DNA of 64,000 bases. Origin: Alphaproteobacteria bacterium (GTDB lineage: Bacteria; Pseudomonadota; Alphaproteobacteria; Micavibrionales; Micavibrionaceae). Position numbers and translations under genes: made by a program. Positions 35,359 to 44,500 of this stretch are shown here, piece by piece (the first letter of the stretch is position 1; each line of letters opens with the position of its first letter). The notes beneath the pieces were generated by a model, which was not told the DNA's origin, did no database searches, and worked only from the letters and a program-made list of their open reading frames with translations. The stretch spans positions 868,001 through 932,000 of the forward strand of contig JAFLCW010000001.1 in the NCBI GenBank assembly GCA_017302165.1. The letters are read 5' to 3'.

Positions 35359-36221
35359 GGGAGGGCTTTTTCTCCGGCACCAATTTCACTCGTATTCAAG
35401 GCATCCGCAAGACGTTTTTGCGCACTCCCCGGACGAAGGGGTTTTTGCTGGCTATCGTGTGCCTGCCAGCCACAGGCATAGAGAATATCAAATGTGGCAG
35501 GTATTCTGCCATCGTCTTCGGAAAACTGAGTACGGTAGACATTTTGAGCATGTTGCCAAACCGTCCGTGATAGCTTAGGACGTGCCGAGGGCGAGAAGGG
35601 GTTCCCTTCACCCATGCCCCGCAAATCATGGATCAGTTTTAAAGGATCAGCATAGGTCACAGTGATTTTTTCATGATCTACAACGGGTAAGGTAAATTGT
35701 GCCCGTTGCATGAGGGCGGATATGTCCTGAAGCGAGATCAGGGGGGCAAGACGGCGCGCCAGCCCGCCCCCTTGTTCCATATCAGCTTGGGAAAGTGCCG
35801 TTCGCAATTCCCAAAGCGTTTCCCCCCCCATAAGTGCTGTCATAAAAAACCCATCTGGTTTTAGACTCTGCCGGAGTTGCCAGAACGCCCCCGGTACATC
35901 ATTTAAGATATGCAGAGAGAGCGGGCATAGAATCAGATCAAATCGCCCCGCTCCAAAGGGTAGGTAATCAGGTGTACCGATCACCGTAGAGCGAGGAGAC
36001 AGATCCAGCACCGTCACGGGGCAATCAAATTTAGATTCTATCTGTGGTGCCAGATCTGGCATACCCACCATCAGGATATGTTCGAAAGAACGTTTGACCA
36101 TATCCAGACGCGACAGCATTTCATTGAGTACCCGGCGATGAAGAAAATCATATTGGCAAAAGCGAGATTCTGCCCGAATTTTATTCTGACGCAGTGCAGA
36201 GAGGGAAAAAAGAGGGGTCAT
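35355..36221 (-). CDS. NDUFAF5/BioC-like SAM-dependent methyltransferase-fold protein
   Basis: The 288-residue protein resembles the bacterial relatives of NDUFAF5: FLHRRVLNEMLSRLDMV at the start, then a class I fold with VTVLDLSPRS, YLPFGAGRFDLILCPLSLH and LRQSLKPDGFFMTALMGGET. NDUFAF5 modifies a complex I subunit; whether this protein does the same is inference. Motif I is atypical (ILMVGMPDLAP). It overlaps both neighbours (gloB and the 816-residue gene) by 1-4 bp, making a three-gene unit. Confidence 0.75.
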   Translation of the reverse strand: MTPLFSLSALRQNKIRAESRFCQYDFLHRRVLNEMLSRLDMVKRSFEHILMVGMPDLAPQIESKFDCPVTVLDLSPRSTVIGTPDYLPFGAGRFDLILCPLSLHILNDVPGAFWQLRQSLKPDGFFMTALMGGETLWELRTALSQADMEQGGGLARRLAPLISLQDISALMQRAQFTLPVVDHEKITVTYADPLKLIHDLRGMGEGNPFSPSARPKLSRTVWQHAQNVYRTQFSEDDGRIPATFDILYACGWQAHDSQQKPLRPGSAQKRLADALNTSEIGAGEKALP

Positions 36222-38671
36222 TATCGGCCGGGTGGGCTGTTTTCGAAGGGGCGATGAAATGTGTCAACTTCTGATGCCTTAAGCGCTACAGGCTGACTAA
36301 GCGCTTGGACACGCGAATAAGTAAAATCAGACCGAGGGCTGTGTTCACTGTTCAGCCCAAGTCCCGAGCGATAGGCGAGGGCAACCACACGCATAAAGCT
36401 GTAATAATTATCCAGATATAAAAGTTCATTTAAGTGATAGAGGGGGCAGTATTTCGTAGGCCCATGTGTGCGCCCTATCTTCCGCCAGCCAGTTGATCCG
36501 GCCGTACTGACGGCAAAGGGATAAATTCGCCGGGGTGTTACACCTGCATGACAGAAATAGCTTTCACCCATTTTTGATACACAGTCGATCTGAACTTCGA
36601 ATTTTTCGGCAATATATTTCCGCGCCAGTTCCATATTGGTGATGTCTTTAGGCAATGCCAGCGACGGACAGGTTAGAATATATCCGTTACCTTTATATCG
36701 TTGGGGAACAGGTAAAAACTGTTCAATCACGCCCGCCATCACCTCGCCATTGATTTTTTTGGTCAGTGGAAGGACGACCGCCACATTCAGGCTTTCTTGT
36801 TGTGGGATCACAAAACTCATATCCTTTGAGGCAAGTCCTGTAATGCCGCCACTTTGCGTTTGGCCTTCGTCCACAAAGACGGATTGTATGGTTTTCAATT
36901 GTCCGGCATTGCCGCGTACTTCCTTAAACCGATGATCCTTCATTGCAAGATTACGGACAATTTCATCCAGTTTTGTTGTCTCTTCGATCTGCTCTTCTTG
37001 AAGAATAAGCGGTGTTTCTGTCCAGGATTGATAGGGGATATTCATTTTTTGATACAGTGCCAGTATCTGTATTTCAAGGCGGCTGGACGGGATTAATCCC
37101 ACACCTATGGCGTTCAGAATGATTTGTGCATCAATTTCTTTTAAATGGCCGCGTGTCGAAAATCCCTGTAGGTCATCAATGACAGGCGGTGGCGAATGAC
37201 TTCGGCTGTGGGCATCAATGCGCAGATATTTGGTTTCAATACGCTCATCAATACTATCAGGCGCAGGATAAAAGCCGGGACCGTCTTCAAGGGATGTTCC
37301 CATGTCAGGCTTAAGTCCCAAATAATCCTGACAAAAATGAAGCAAAGATCTCATGTCCCCTGGCTTCATGTCATGCAGTATGTGTTGCGGTACAGCCAAG
37401 GCTTCGATCATATGACCTGACCATCTTTTACCGTCCAGATTGGGGACGCCCCGGGGCACAGCATTTGTAATGCACCGTGGGATGCCTTCATGCACAAACA
37501 CATTTAAGGTGCCTGTGTCTGTCACCCGGTAAGGTAGAATTTCAGTCGTTTCGACGCCACGGAAGACAACATCCAGCAAGCGTCCGGTGACGTCATCGCG
37601 CATGGCCGAAATTCTAAAACTGGATTGGGATTTTTTGGAAGGCTTGCGTTCCTGAAGCACCAGAGATTGACGCTCAGGATTCTTTGTCGCGAGAGCCATA
37701 AAGCTGGTAGGAGGGGGGCCTAGCGGTGTTCCTTCTTCAGAGAGAAGTTTAAATTTTTTATCAAATCTGTTTTTGATAATTTGTGGATCCCAATGTGGTG
37801 CTGTATACAGCACCCGCATACCAAGGCCATTTAACGTACGGCGGAATTCTTGACCAGTGAAAAAAGCATATTCTTTTTGAAGTTCTGTTTCCCACGCATC
37901 GCGGTTGTTTTTACGTAGGACAAATTCATGTGCCCATTTTGCTGGAAGGCGGAATAAACGTGTGCGCGGGAAGCGTGCCGGAAGTTCTTCGAGATAAAAA
38001 CCACGGCAATTTTCATCATCCCGGGGGCGTGCCTGTTCTGAATAACGTATCAATAAGTCCGATTCCGACATATCGGCAATGGTTTGGCCGCCGGGTTTAT
38101 CGGGCATTTCAATCAAAACCAGATCTTCGGATTGACGGGCATGGTCACGAATCAATAACTGTCCCCCCTGACGGAGCATGTCATATTGACGTTCCAACAG
38201 CATATGAACCGTTTTTTCACTGCATCCCGAAGATGAGTAGACTTCATACAAGGTAAAATTATTGACGATGGCATCCAGAGAGTTTTTAGGAACGAAACTA
38301 TCGTGAATATCCCCGCAGATAAATTGAAGATTGGGAAGCGTAAAGAGATCCTGTGCCTTGCGGATGGCTTTTTTATCCCGGTCAATGCCGATAAATTTCA
38401 TCTGGGGGTTCATGACCGCCATGGCATAGGTCAGCATGCCTTCGTGACAGCCAGCATCCAGAATACGCGAGCCGTTTTCCAACACCAAGTGTGCCATGAT
38501 GAACCACGCACTGCGCGCCACAGAATTTGGAATATCCACAGCCGGGAGCGGCGATGAGGTAGAAGGGGAGAGAGAGGAAATATCCGCCGCAGGATCGTCA
38601 ACAGAAGAGATATCCGCGGAGCCCGGTGCCACGCGTTCCATTTTTTCGCGAATGGTTTTCACCTTGATCAT
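36221..38671 (-). CDS. 816-residue fusion: methyltransferase plus unknown C-terminal region
   Basis: Residues about 48-230 form a class I methyltransferase domain: motif I RILDAGCHEGML (69-80), motif II FIGIDRD (93-99), and FICGDIHDSF. The remaining 580 residues match nothing I can name. Two parts (about 370-470 and 640-760) have strand-helix patterns that recall degenerate Nudix folds, for example ELARKYIAEKFEVQ, but the Nudix box is not intact. There are no membrane spans or signal. Residues 1-47 are Ser/Pro/Asp-rich. It is the first gene of a unit with the NDUFAF5-like gene and gloB. Start ATG 38671 has no clear ribosome site; ATG 38641 is possible. Confidence 0.6.
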   Translation of the reverse strand: MIKVKTIREKMERVAPGSADISSVDDPAADISSLSPSTSSPLPAVDIPNSVARSAWFIMAHLVLENGSRILDAGCHEGMLTYAMAVMNPQMKFIGIDRDKKAIRKAQDLFTLPNLQFICGDIHDSFVPKNSLDAIVNNFTLYEVYSSSGCSEKTVHMLLERQYDMLRQGGQLLIRDHARQSEDLVLIEMPDKPGGQTIADMSESDLLIRYSEQARPRDDENCRGFYLEELPARFPRTRLFRLPAKWAHEFVLRKNNRDAWETELQKEYAFFTGQEFRRTLNGLGMRVLYTAPHWDPQIIKNRFDKKFKLLSEEGTPLGPPPTSFMALATKNPERQSLVLQERKPSKKSQSSFRISAMRDDVTGRLLDVVFRGVETTEILPYRVTDTGTLNVFVHEGIPRCITNAVPRGVPNLDGKRWSGHMIEALAVPQHILHDMKPGDMRSLLHFCQDYLGLKPDMGTSLEDGPGFYPAPDSIDERIETKYLRIDAHSRSHSPPPVIDDLQGFSTRGHLKEIDAQIILNAIGVGLIPSSRLEIQILALYQKMNIPYQSWTETPLILQEEQIEETTKLDEIVRNLAMKDHRFKEVRGNAGQLKTIQSVFVDEGQTQSGGITGLASKDMSFVIPQQESLNVAVVLPLTKKINGEVMAGVIEQFLPVPQRYKGNGYILTCPSLALPKDITNMELARKYIAEKFEVQIDCVSKMGESYFCHAGVTPRRIYPFAVSTAGSTGWRKIGRTHGPTKYCPLYHLNELLYLDNYYSFMRVVALAYRSGLGLNSEHSPRSDFTYSRVQALSQPVALKASEVDTFHRPFENSPPGR

Positions 38672-38844
38672 GTTCGCGTCTGATCACCCCTTATGACCGT
38701 TTTTTTGACGATGCTTATTAATTTTTTTATGTCTTTTTATATAAGGAGAGTAAGGTCAAAAAGTAAATCTGAATCTGAATATGTATGTGGGCTTTACATG
38801 ATATGATTTTTTCTAAAGCCAAAATGATATAAATATTTAATATT

Positions 38845-39579
38845 ATGAAAATAAATGCCCTGATTGATATAGTTCTGCCCCCCAGATGCCCGTTATCGGG
38901 GGAATGCGTGGATTCGCCCGGGATGTTGTCGCCGTCTGTCTGGAAAAAATTATCTTTCATCAGCGACCCTGTCTGTTCGGCCTGTGGTGTGCCTTTCGAT
39001 TTTACGATCGACGCACAAGGCATGTTATGTGCGGCGTGCTTGACGGATCGTCCACCCTATGACCACGCCCGTTCGGCACTAGTGTATGAAGATACGTCAC
39101 GTGATCTGATTTTGGGGTTCAAACATGGGGATCAGACACAGAATGTTCATGCGTTTGTCCCGTGGCTGAAAATGGCGGGCGCACCTTTTTGGGCACAGGC
39201 GGATATATTAATCCCGGTGCCGCTTCATTGGACCCGCTTGCTTCGGCGTAGATATAATCAATCCGCCCTGATGACACAGGCCTTGGGTAAAGACATGAAT
39301 ATTCCGGTTCATCTGTCGGCGCTGGCACGGCAGAGAGCCACCCCCACTCAAGGTCATTTGAAAGCCAAAGACCGCGCCCGTAACGTGAGGGCGGCCTTTA
39401 TCGTCCGGCCTCAATTTCAAGAATATATTAAAGGTAAAAATATTGTTTTAATTGATGATGTCTATACCACGGGATCAACGGTCAAGGAATGTGCGCAGGC
39501 CTTGAGGGCCGCCGGGGCAGGGCAGGTGAATGTGTTAACCTTGGCGCGTGTCATTAAACCCCAAACACTGGATGTGTAA
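38845..39579 (+). CDS. comF: ComF family phosphoribosyltransferase-like protein
   Basis: The 244-residue protein has an N-terminal zinc-type Cys set (CSACGVPF, CAACLTDRPP) and the C-terminal PRPP-binding motif IVLIDDVYTTGSTVKECA, plus VPLHWTRLLRRRYNQSA. ComF proteins aid DNA uptake in competent bacteria; in alphaproteobacteria the role is unclear. No ribosome site is evident before ATG 38845, in an AT-rich divergent region. It converges on the ubiquinone hydroxylase gene. Confidence 0.9.
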   Translation: MKINALIDIVLPPRCPLSGECVDSPGMLSPSVWKKLSFISDPVCSACGVPFDFTIDAQGMLCAACLTDRPPYDHARSALVYEDTSRDLILGFKHGDQTQNVHAFVPWLKMAGAPFWAQADILIPVPLHWTRLLRRRYNQSALMTQALGKDMNIPVHLSALARQRATPTQGHLKAKDRARNVRAAFIVRPQFQEYIKGKNIVLIDDVYTTGSTVKECAQALRAAGAGQVNVLTLARVIKPQTLDV

Positions 39580-39588
39580 GAGCAGAGA

Positions 39589-40824
39589 TTATAAAGCACT
39601 CTCCTGCATGAGCCGGATGTGCCCGGTGAGGGGTGATAGACCTTCTTTCATCATCACCTGACGCAAGGTTGGAAAACGCGCCAGCGTTTTTAACCCTGTG
39701 CGCCGTAACCCCCGCAGGAATTCGGTATCATTGCTCACCATACGGTTGAGATTGTTGACCCCCCATGTTCGGGTCTGGATATCCGTTTGACGCCGGGATT
39801 GATACCGGGAAAGAACGAGTAAATCCCCGATATCTTCGCCAAGGCGTGCTGAATCCGTCAAGATTTCTGCCAGTACTGCGACGTCACGTAACGACAGGTT
39901 CAATCCTTGCGCGCCAATCGGTGAAAAGGCATGAGCGGCTTCACCGGCCAGAGCTATTCTGGGGGCGATGAGTTTTTGCGCCGTGAGCGTGACCAAAGGC
40001 CATGATTGTGGATCGGTCATCAAGGTGACACGCCCCAGCGCATCCAAACTTCTGTCTTGGATCGCGCGCTCCAAATCCTGCTTTTTCAAGCTAAGATAGG
40101 CAGGGATATCCTCGTCCTTTTCAACCCACACAATGCTTGAGATATTTCCCGGCAACGGCACATAGGTGAAAGGCCCCCCGGGGCGGTGATGTTCGGCCGA
40201 GGTGTTATGATGGGGGCGTGTATGGCGAATGAGACAGGTCATGGCCGTCTGGCCATAGGATTTTTTATCTAATTCAATCTGCGCCGCCTGACGTACGATT
40301 GATTTTTTACCATCCGTTCCAATCACCAGACGCGCCGTGAAAATCCCGTTATCTGTTGTCAACGTGACACGGGCGGGCGATACGGCAATATGTGACACGC
40401 TGGTTTTAGGAAGATAAGAGATATTCCCCATAGCCTTGAGGCGCTGGATCAACGCAGGTTTCAAGACATGGTGCGGTATATTATACCCAAAAGAAGATCG
40501 GCCGATATCCTCAGGCTTAAAATCAATCCGAAGCGGCGAAACATGCCCGGCACTATCATCAATAATCCGAAGCACATCTAAAGGGCAGATGTCATTGATA
40601 ATATTTGGCCAAATTCCCGTTGCCTTGATGATATCGATTGATCCCCCCATTAACGCCACGGTTCGCCCGCTGGGGATCGCAAAATGCCGCGGGTCTTCGG
40701 CATCCGCGACGCATACTGAAAAACCAGACTGTCCCAGAAGACAGGCCAGCACCAGCCCCGCCATGCCCCCCCCGACAATGGCCACGTCGAAATTGTTTTT
40801 TTGTTCTGGCTCTTTTGTTTTCAT
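39589..40824 (-). CDS. UbiH/COQ6-type FAD monooxygenase
   Basis: The 411-residue protein has the FAD motifs DVAIVGGGMAGLVLACLL, RLVIGTDGKKSIVR and IALAGEAAHAFSPIGAQGLN, the last being typical of UbiH/UbiF/VisC hydroxylases. It probably hydroxylates the ring in ubiquinone synthesis; which carbon cannot be said. It is divergent from grxC with a 48-bp gap. Confidence 0.88.
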   Translation of the reverse strand: MKTKEPEQKNNFDVAIVGGGMAGLVLACLLGQSGFSVCVADAEDPRHFAIPSGRTVALMGGSIDIIKATGIWPNIINDICPLDVLRIIDDSAGHVSPLRIDFKPEDIGRSSFGYNIPHHVLKPALIQRLKAMGNISYLPKTSVSHIAVSPARVTLTTDNGIFTARLVIGTDGKKSIVRQAAQIELDKKSYGQTAMTCLIRHTRPHHNTSAEHHRPGGPFTYVPLPGNISSIVWVEKDEDIPAYLSLKKQDLERAIQDRSLDALGRVTLMTDPQSWPLVTLTAQKLIAPRIALAGEAAHAFSPIGAQGLNLSLRDVAVLAEILTDSARLGEDIGDLLVLSRYQSRRQTDIQTRTWGVNNLNRMVSNDTEFLRGLRRTGLKTLARFPTLRQVMMKEGLSPLTGHIRLMQESAL

Positions 40825-40872
40825 GGTGACGATCTATATGGATTTGAGTATCTTAAAAGAAAAGGGATATTC

Positions 40873-41130
40873 ATGCCAAATATTGAAATGTACACCACCA
40901 AAATATGCCCCTATTGTGTTCGGGCAAAGGCTTTATTTGAGAGCAAAGGGGTTAAAGTCACAGAAATAGATGTGTCTGATGATGAAGACTTAAGAAACAA
41001 AATGATGCAACGCGCCGCCGGACGTCGTTCTGTACCGCAGATTTTTATCGGAGATCGCCATATTGGCGGATGCGATGATTTATATGCGCTGAACGCCAAA
41101 GGTGAGCTAGATTCTTTGCTCAAGGGATAA
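40873..41130 (+). CDS. grxC: glutaredoxin 3
   Basis: The 85-residue protein has the dithiol site CPYC (TKICPYCVRAKALF), the TVPQIFIGDRHIGG-type segment (here RSVPQIFIGDRHIGGCDDL) and a normal GrxC length. It reduces disulfides with glutathione. ATG 40873 has AAAGGGA upstream. The nitrilase-family gene begins 1 bp after its stop, a pairing common in alphaproteobacteria. Confidence 0.95.
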   Translation: MPNIEMYTTKICPYCVRAKALFESKGVKVTEIDVSDDEDLRNKMMQRAAGRRSVPQIFIGDRHIGGCDDLYALNAKGELDSLLKG

Positions 41131-41131
41131 T

Positions 41132-41947
41132 GTGATTAAAGCCGCCTGTATCCAAACCAATGCGAAACCCTCACTGGCCGAAAGCCGAGAGGAGGCGGAA
41201 CATTTGATACGCACAGCCGCTGGCCAGGGGGCAGGTTTTATTGTCACGCCTGAAAATACCTGCCGCATGCGGGCGGACAAGGCCGGTAAATTTGCCGAGG
41301 CGTTTGTTCAGGATGAACATCCCTGCGTTTATTTTTATGCGGCGCTGGCCGAAGAATTATCGGTCTATTTATGCATCGGTTCCTTGTCTTCCATCTGGGT
41401 GGGTCAAGATAAACTGGCTAATCGGTCATTTTTGTTTTCACCGCGCGGGCATATTATTTCGACCTACGATAAAATTCATATGTTCGATGTTGTTTTGCCA
41501 AATGGCGATATATACCGGGAAAGTGATACGCATCAACGCGGGACTGAGGCCGTCATCGCGAATATCGGTGAGGCCTTGGTGGGGATGAGCATATGTTATG
41601 ACGTTCGATTCCCTGCCTTGTATCGCACCCTCGCTCAAAAAGGCGCGCAAATTTTAACCGTGCCCGCCGCCTTTACGGTTCCTACCGGGCAAGCACACTG
41701 GAAAACCTTATTGCGTGCCCGCGCTATCGAAAACGGGGCGTATGTTCTGGCACCTGCCCAATGCGGTGTGCATGAGGGCGGGCGCGGCACATGGGGACAT
41801 TCGATGATCATATCACCATGGGGCGATATATTGGCGCAGGCCGAAAACCAGCCGACTTTTATTATGGCGGATTTAGATATGGATCAGGTCGCCAAGGCAC
41901 GCTCTGCTATTCCTTCATTGCGGCACGATCAGGAATATGCTTTTTAA
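41132..41947 (+). CDS. nitrilase-superfamily amidase (Nit1-like)
   Basis: The 271-residue protein has the catalytic triad context: Glu in VTPENTCRM, Lys in YDKIHMFDV and Cys in MSICYDVRFPALYR. It resembles Nit1/YbeM, which hydrolyse deaminated glutathione; that would fit its position 1 bp after grxC. The start is GTG 41132, since the nearby ATG is out of frame and stops at once. Substrate is inferred. Confidence 0.88.
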   Translation: MIKAACIQTNAKPSLAESREEAEHLIRTAAGQGAGFIVTPENTCRMRADKAGKFAEAFVQDEHPCVYFYAALAEELSVYLCIGSLSSIWVGQDKLANRSFLFSPRGHIISTYDKIHMFDVVLPNGDIYRESDTHQRGTEAVIANIGEALVGMSICYDVRFPALYRTLAQKGAQILTVPAAFTVPTGQAHWKTLLRARAIENGAYVLAPAQCGVHEGGRGTWGHSMIISPWGDILAQAENQPTFIMADLDMDQVAKARSAIPSLRHDQEYAF

Positions 41948-41953
41948 TAAGGC

Positions 41954-43438
41954 ATGACACAAAATTTTTCTAACATCTATATGGGTTCCGTCACGGGCAA
42001 TCCGGATCAAAAACAGTTTCTTGACCTGAAGTGGGCTAATCGGCATGGACTCATTGCCGGGGCAACGGGGACAGGGAAAACCGTCACGCTTCAGGTGTTG
42101 GCCGAGGGCTTTTCGAATGCAGGTGTACCTGTTTTTATGGCTGATGTGAAGGGTGATTTATCAGGGATATGTGAGCCGTCAACCCTGCCTGATTTTCTGG
42201 TCAAGCGGGCTGAGACTATCAAGCTCACGGATTATCGTCCTAAGGCATTTCCTGTCACGTTCTGGGATGTGTTTGGCAAAAAAGGCCACGCGGTTCGAAC
42301 AACGATTTCTGAAATCGGCCCACTTTTGCTCTCCCGCATGTTGGAATTAAATGATACGCAGGAAGGGGTTTTGAATATCGCCTTTCGTTATGCCGACGAA
42401 CAGGGTTTGATGTTACTGGATCTTAAGGATCTTCGGGCGTTGCTGAATGCGGTGCATGATCACGCCGCCGAGATATCCAAGGAATATGGTCAGGTGAGCA
42501 AGCCGTCCATTGCCACCATCCAGCGAGCCTTGCTTCGGCTGGAAGATCAGGGTGCAGATCAATTTTTTGGCGAACCCGCCATTGATCTGAATGACTTTAT
42601 TCGCACTGATGCCGATGGTAGGGGGTATATCAATATCCTGTCAGCCGAACAGTTAATGGCGTCGCCGCGGCTGTATGCCACGTTTTTGTTGTGGTTGCTC
42701 GCAGAACTTTTTGAAAACCTGCCCGAAGCCGGGGATAGCGAAAAACCCAAGTTGGTTTTCTTTTTCGACGAAGCCCATTTATTATTTGATGATACCCCCA
42801 AGGCCTTAAGTGATAAAATTGAGCAAGTTGTTCGGTTAATCCGGTCAAAAGGGGTGGGTATTTATTTTGTGACACAAAACCCACAAGACATACCAGACTC
42901 TGTTTTGGGACAGTTGGGAAACAGAGTGCAACATGCATTACGTGCTTTTACGCCCCAGCAACAAAAATTTATAAAAAATGCCGCTGTGACCTATCGGGCG
43001 AACCCGGATTTTGCCGTGGAAACGGCGATCACGGATCTGGCGGTGGGAGAGGCATTGGTATCCACCCTTGAAGACAAGGGTAATCCATCGATCGTTCAGC
43101 GGATCTTGATCCGTCCGCCGGCGTCTAAATTAGGCGTCGCCAGCGCACAAGCACACCGACTGACCATGATGTCGGACGGGATGGGGGATAAATATGCCGC
43201 CGTTCAGGATCGGGAAAGCGCGTATGAAGTGTTAAAAGCCAAGGCCGAACATGCCGCCAGCCAAGCCGAAAAGGCGCAAACCAGCGCCAAAACATCCGCT
43301 CCTAAATCAGGAGGCCGCACACGCGAGACCATGGGCGAAGCCGCCGTTAAATCCATGGTACGGGCGGCCACATCATCTATCGGGCGCACCATTGCGCGGG
43401 AATTGATCCGCGGGGTGCTGGGCGGATTAAAACGCTAG
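41954..43438 (+). CDS. DUF853 HerA-like ATPase (YjgR type)
   Basis: The 494-residue protein has Walker A LIAGATGTGKTVTLQ, Walker B LVFFFDEAHLLFDD and FVTQNPQDIPDSVLGQLG. The C-terminal 80 residues are basic and Ala-rich. The family is found in many proteobacteria and is HerA/FtsK-like; the cellular role is unknown. It follows the amidase by 6 bp. Its stop overlaps the stop of the convergent XRE gene by 4 bp. Confidence 0.88.
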   Translation: MTQNFSNIYMGSVTGNPDQKQFLDLKWANRHGLIAGATGTGKTVTLQVLAEGFSNAGVPVFMADVKGDLSGICEPSTLPDFLVKRAETIKLTDYRPKAFPVTFWDVFGKKGHAVRTTISEIGPLLLSRMLELNDTQEGVLNIAFRYADEQGLMLLDLKDLRALLNAVHDHAAEISKEYGQVSKPSIATIQRALLRLEDQGADQFFGEPAIDLNDFIRTDADGRGYINILSAEQLMASPRLYATFLLWLLAELFENLPEAGDSEKPKLVFFFDEAHLLFDDTPKALSDKIEQVVRLIRSKGVGIYFVTQNPQDIPDSVLGQLGNRVQHALRAFTPQQQKFIKNAAVTYRANPDFAVETAITDLAVGEALVSTLEDKGNPSIVQRILIRPPASKLGVASAQAHRLTMMSDGMGDKYAAVQDRESAYEVLKAKAEHAASQAEKAQTSAKTSAPKSGGRTRETMGEAAVKSMVRAATSSIGRTIARELIRGVLGGLKR

Positions 43439-43749
43439 ACCAGCAATTCCATGGAAACGCCCAGGGCATTGGCGATGGATTTCAGAGCACGGATGGACCC
43501 TTCTTTCCGGCCTGTTTCGATTTCGGTGATGTAAGGACGTGAGAGTCCCGTCGCACTGGCCAGTTCATCTTGCGTCAGGCCTCGGAATTTACGCAGAATC
43601 TTGAGCGGTGTTTTTTGCCTTAGGGTCAGTTCATCCCGCACATCCGCCGGAAGATGCGCGCCTTCGGTGCCGTTCTTCATGACAGTAAAATCATGTAGGG
43701 GCACCAGAACATGGGGTTTACCGGCAATGTGAATAATGTCGTATTGCAT
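43435..43749 (-). CDS. XRE-family antitoxin-like regulator
   Basis: The 104-residue protein has a C-terminal XRE helix-turn-helix (LRKFRGLTQDELASATGLSR, PYITEIETGRKEG) and an N-terminal Phd-like beta-helix part (DIIHIAGKPHVLVPLHDFTV). This form is seen in antitoxins of type II toxin-antitoxin pairs. ATG 43749 begins the conserved part; the frame upstream to 43836 is AT-rich spacer. No RelE/HigB-type toxin lies beside it. The divergent neighbour is an AT-rich membrane protein, 53 bp away. Confidence 0.75.
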   Translation of the reverse strand: MQYDIIHIAGKPHVLVPLHDFTVMKNGTEGAHLPADVRDELTLRQKTPLKILRKFRGLTQDELASATGLSRPYITEIETGRKEGSIRALKSIANALGVSMELLV

Positions 43750-43802
43750 TTGTAAACTATAAGCAACATAGTGTAGAAAAACTAGTAAATTGGAAATACA
43801 AT

Positions 43803-44498
43803 ATGACAAAAAAAGAAAAATGGTATTCAGTACCAACTCTTATAACTCTCTTGACAACAAACTGGCCGTTTGTAGTGAGTACAATTCTAGCGTTTATAGT
43901 GAGTTTTTGGTCTTTTGCCGTAGATATTTTTAGCCGTAATGATGTTCAAGCAGGTTTAATAGTTTTCTTTGTCTCTTTATGGACTTTAATAGGCATTATT
44001 ATTATTAAAAATTTAAACAAACCAAGACCAGTTAAGATTGTGCATGATTGTGCCTATTCTTTAGCCATTACTTCGGTTGCTTTAAGTATTTTTAAGTTTC
44101 CTAATAATCATATTAGTCATCAAAATAAATCAGGAATTGCACTTCTTTTGGGTATACAAAATTTAAGTAATTCACCTCTGAAGGTTAGGGTTAAGAATAT
44201 CAATCTTGTGTTAAGTGGGAGGGCAATAGTTGGTGCGCCAAATGATGTTAACTTATACATTCCAATGGGTACTTTGAAGTCAATCAGGAGCGGATTAGTT
44301 GAGTATATTCCTACGCAACGTGAACTCAATGGTTATTTTAGTTGTGAGGTAGATTACGGCCCATGGGATAAAGAGTATCAAAGGACGTACACATGTAGAT
44401 CAGACATCTTTGCGAATATTGTTAATTCCAATGATGATTCTTATGAGATAACTACTTCTACCGAGTCAATTCAGGATGATGATCGGGAGTTTCGTTGA
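43803..44498 (+). CDS. AT-rich two-span membrane protein of unknown function
   Basis: The 231-residue protein has two membrane spans (about 20-44 and 50-69) and a soluble C-terminal part of about 160 residues with beta-rich, Asn/Ser-rich composition (e.g. LLLGIQNLSNSPLKVRVKNI). I do not recognise it. Base and codon use differ sharply from neighbours: it is full of A- and T-ending codons, and the change begins near 43750 and ends at its stop. That suggests recent transfer of a single gene. No strong ribosome site is seen. Its stop is 2 bp from the convergent stop of the iron permease. A phage-defence or toxin role is possible but unproven. Confidence 0.6.
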   Translation: MTKKEKWYSVPTLITLLTTNWPFVVSTILAFIVSFWSFAVDIFSRNDVQAGLIVFFVSLWTLIGIIIIKNLNKPRPVKIVHDCAYSLAITSVALSIFKFPNNHISHQNKSGIALLLGIQNLSNSPLKVRVKNINLVLSGRAIVGAPNDVNLYIPMGTLKSIRSGLVEYIPTQRELNGYFSCEVDYGPWDKEYQRTYTCRSDIFANIVNSNDDSYEITTSTESIQDDDREFR

Positions 44499-44500
44499 TT

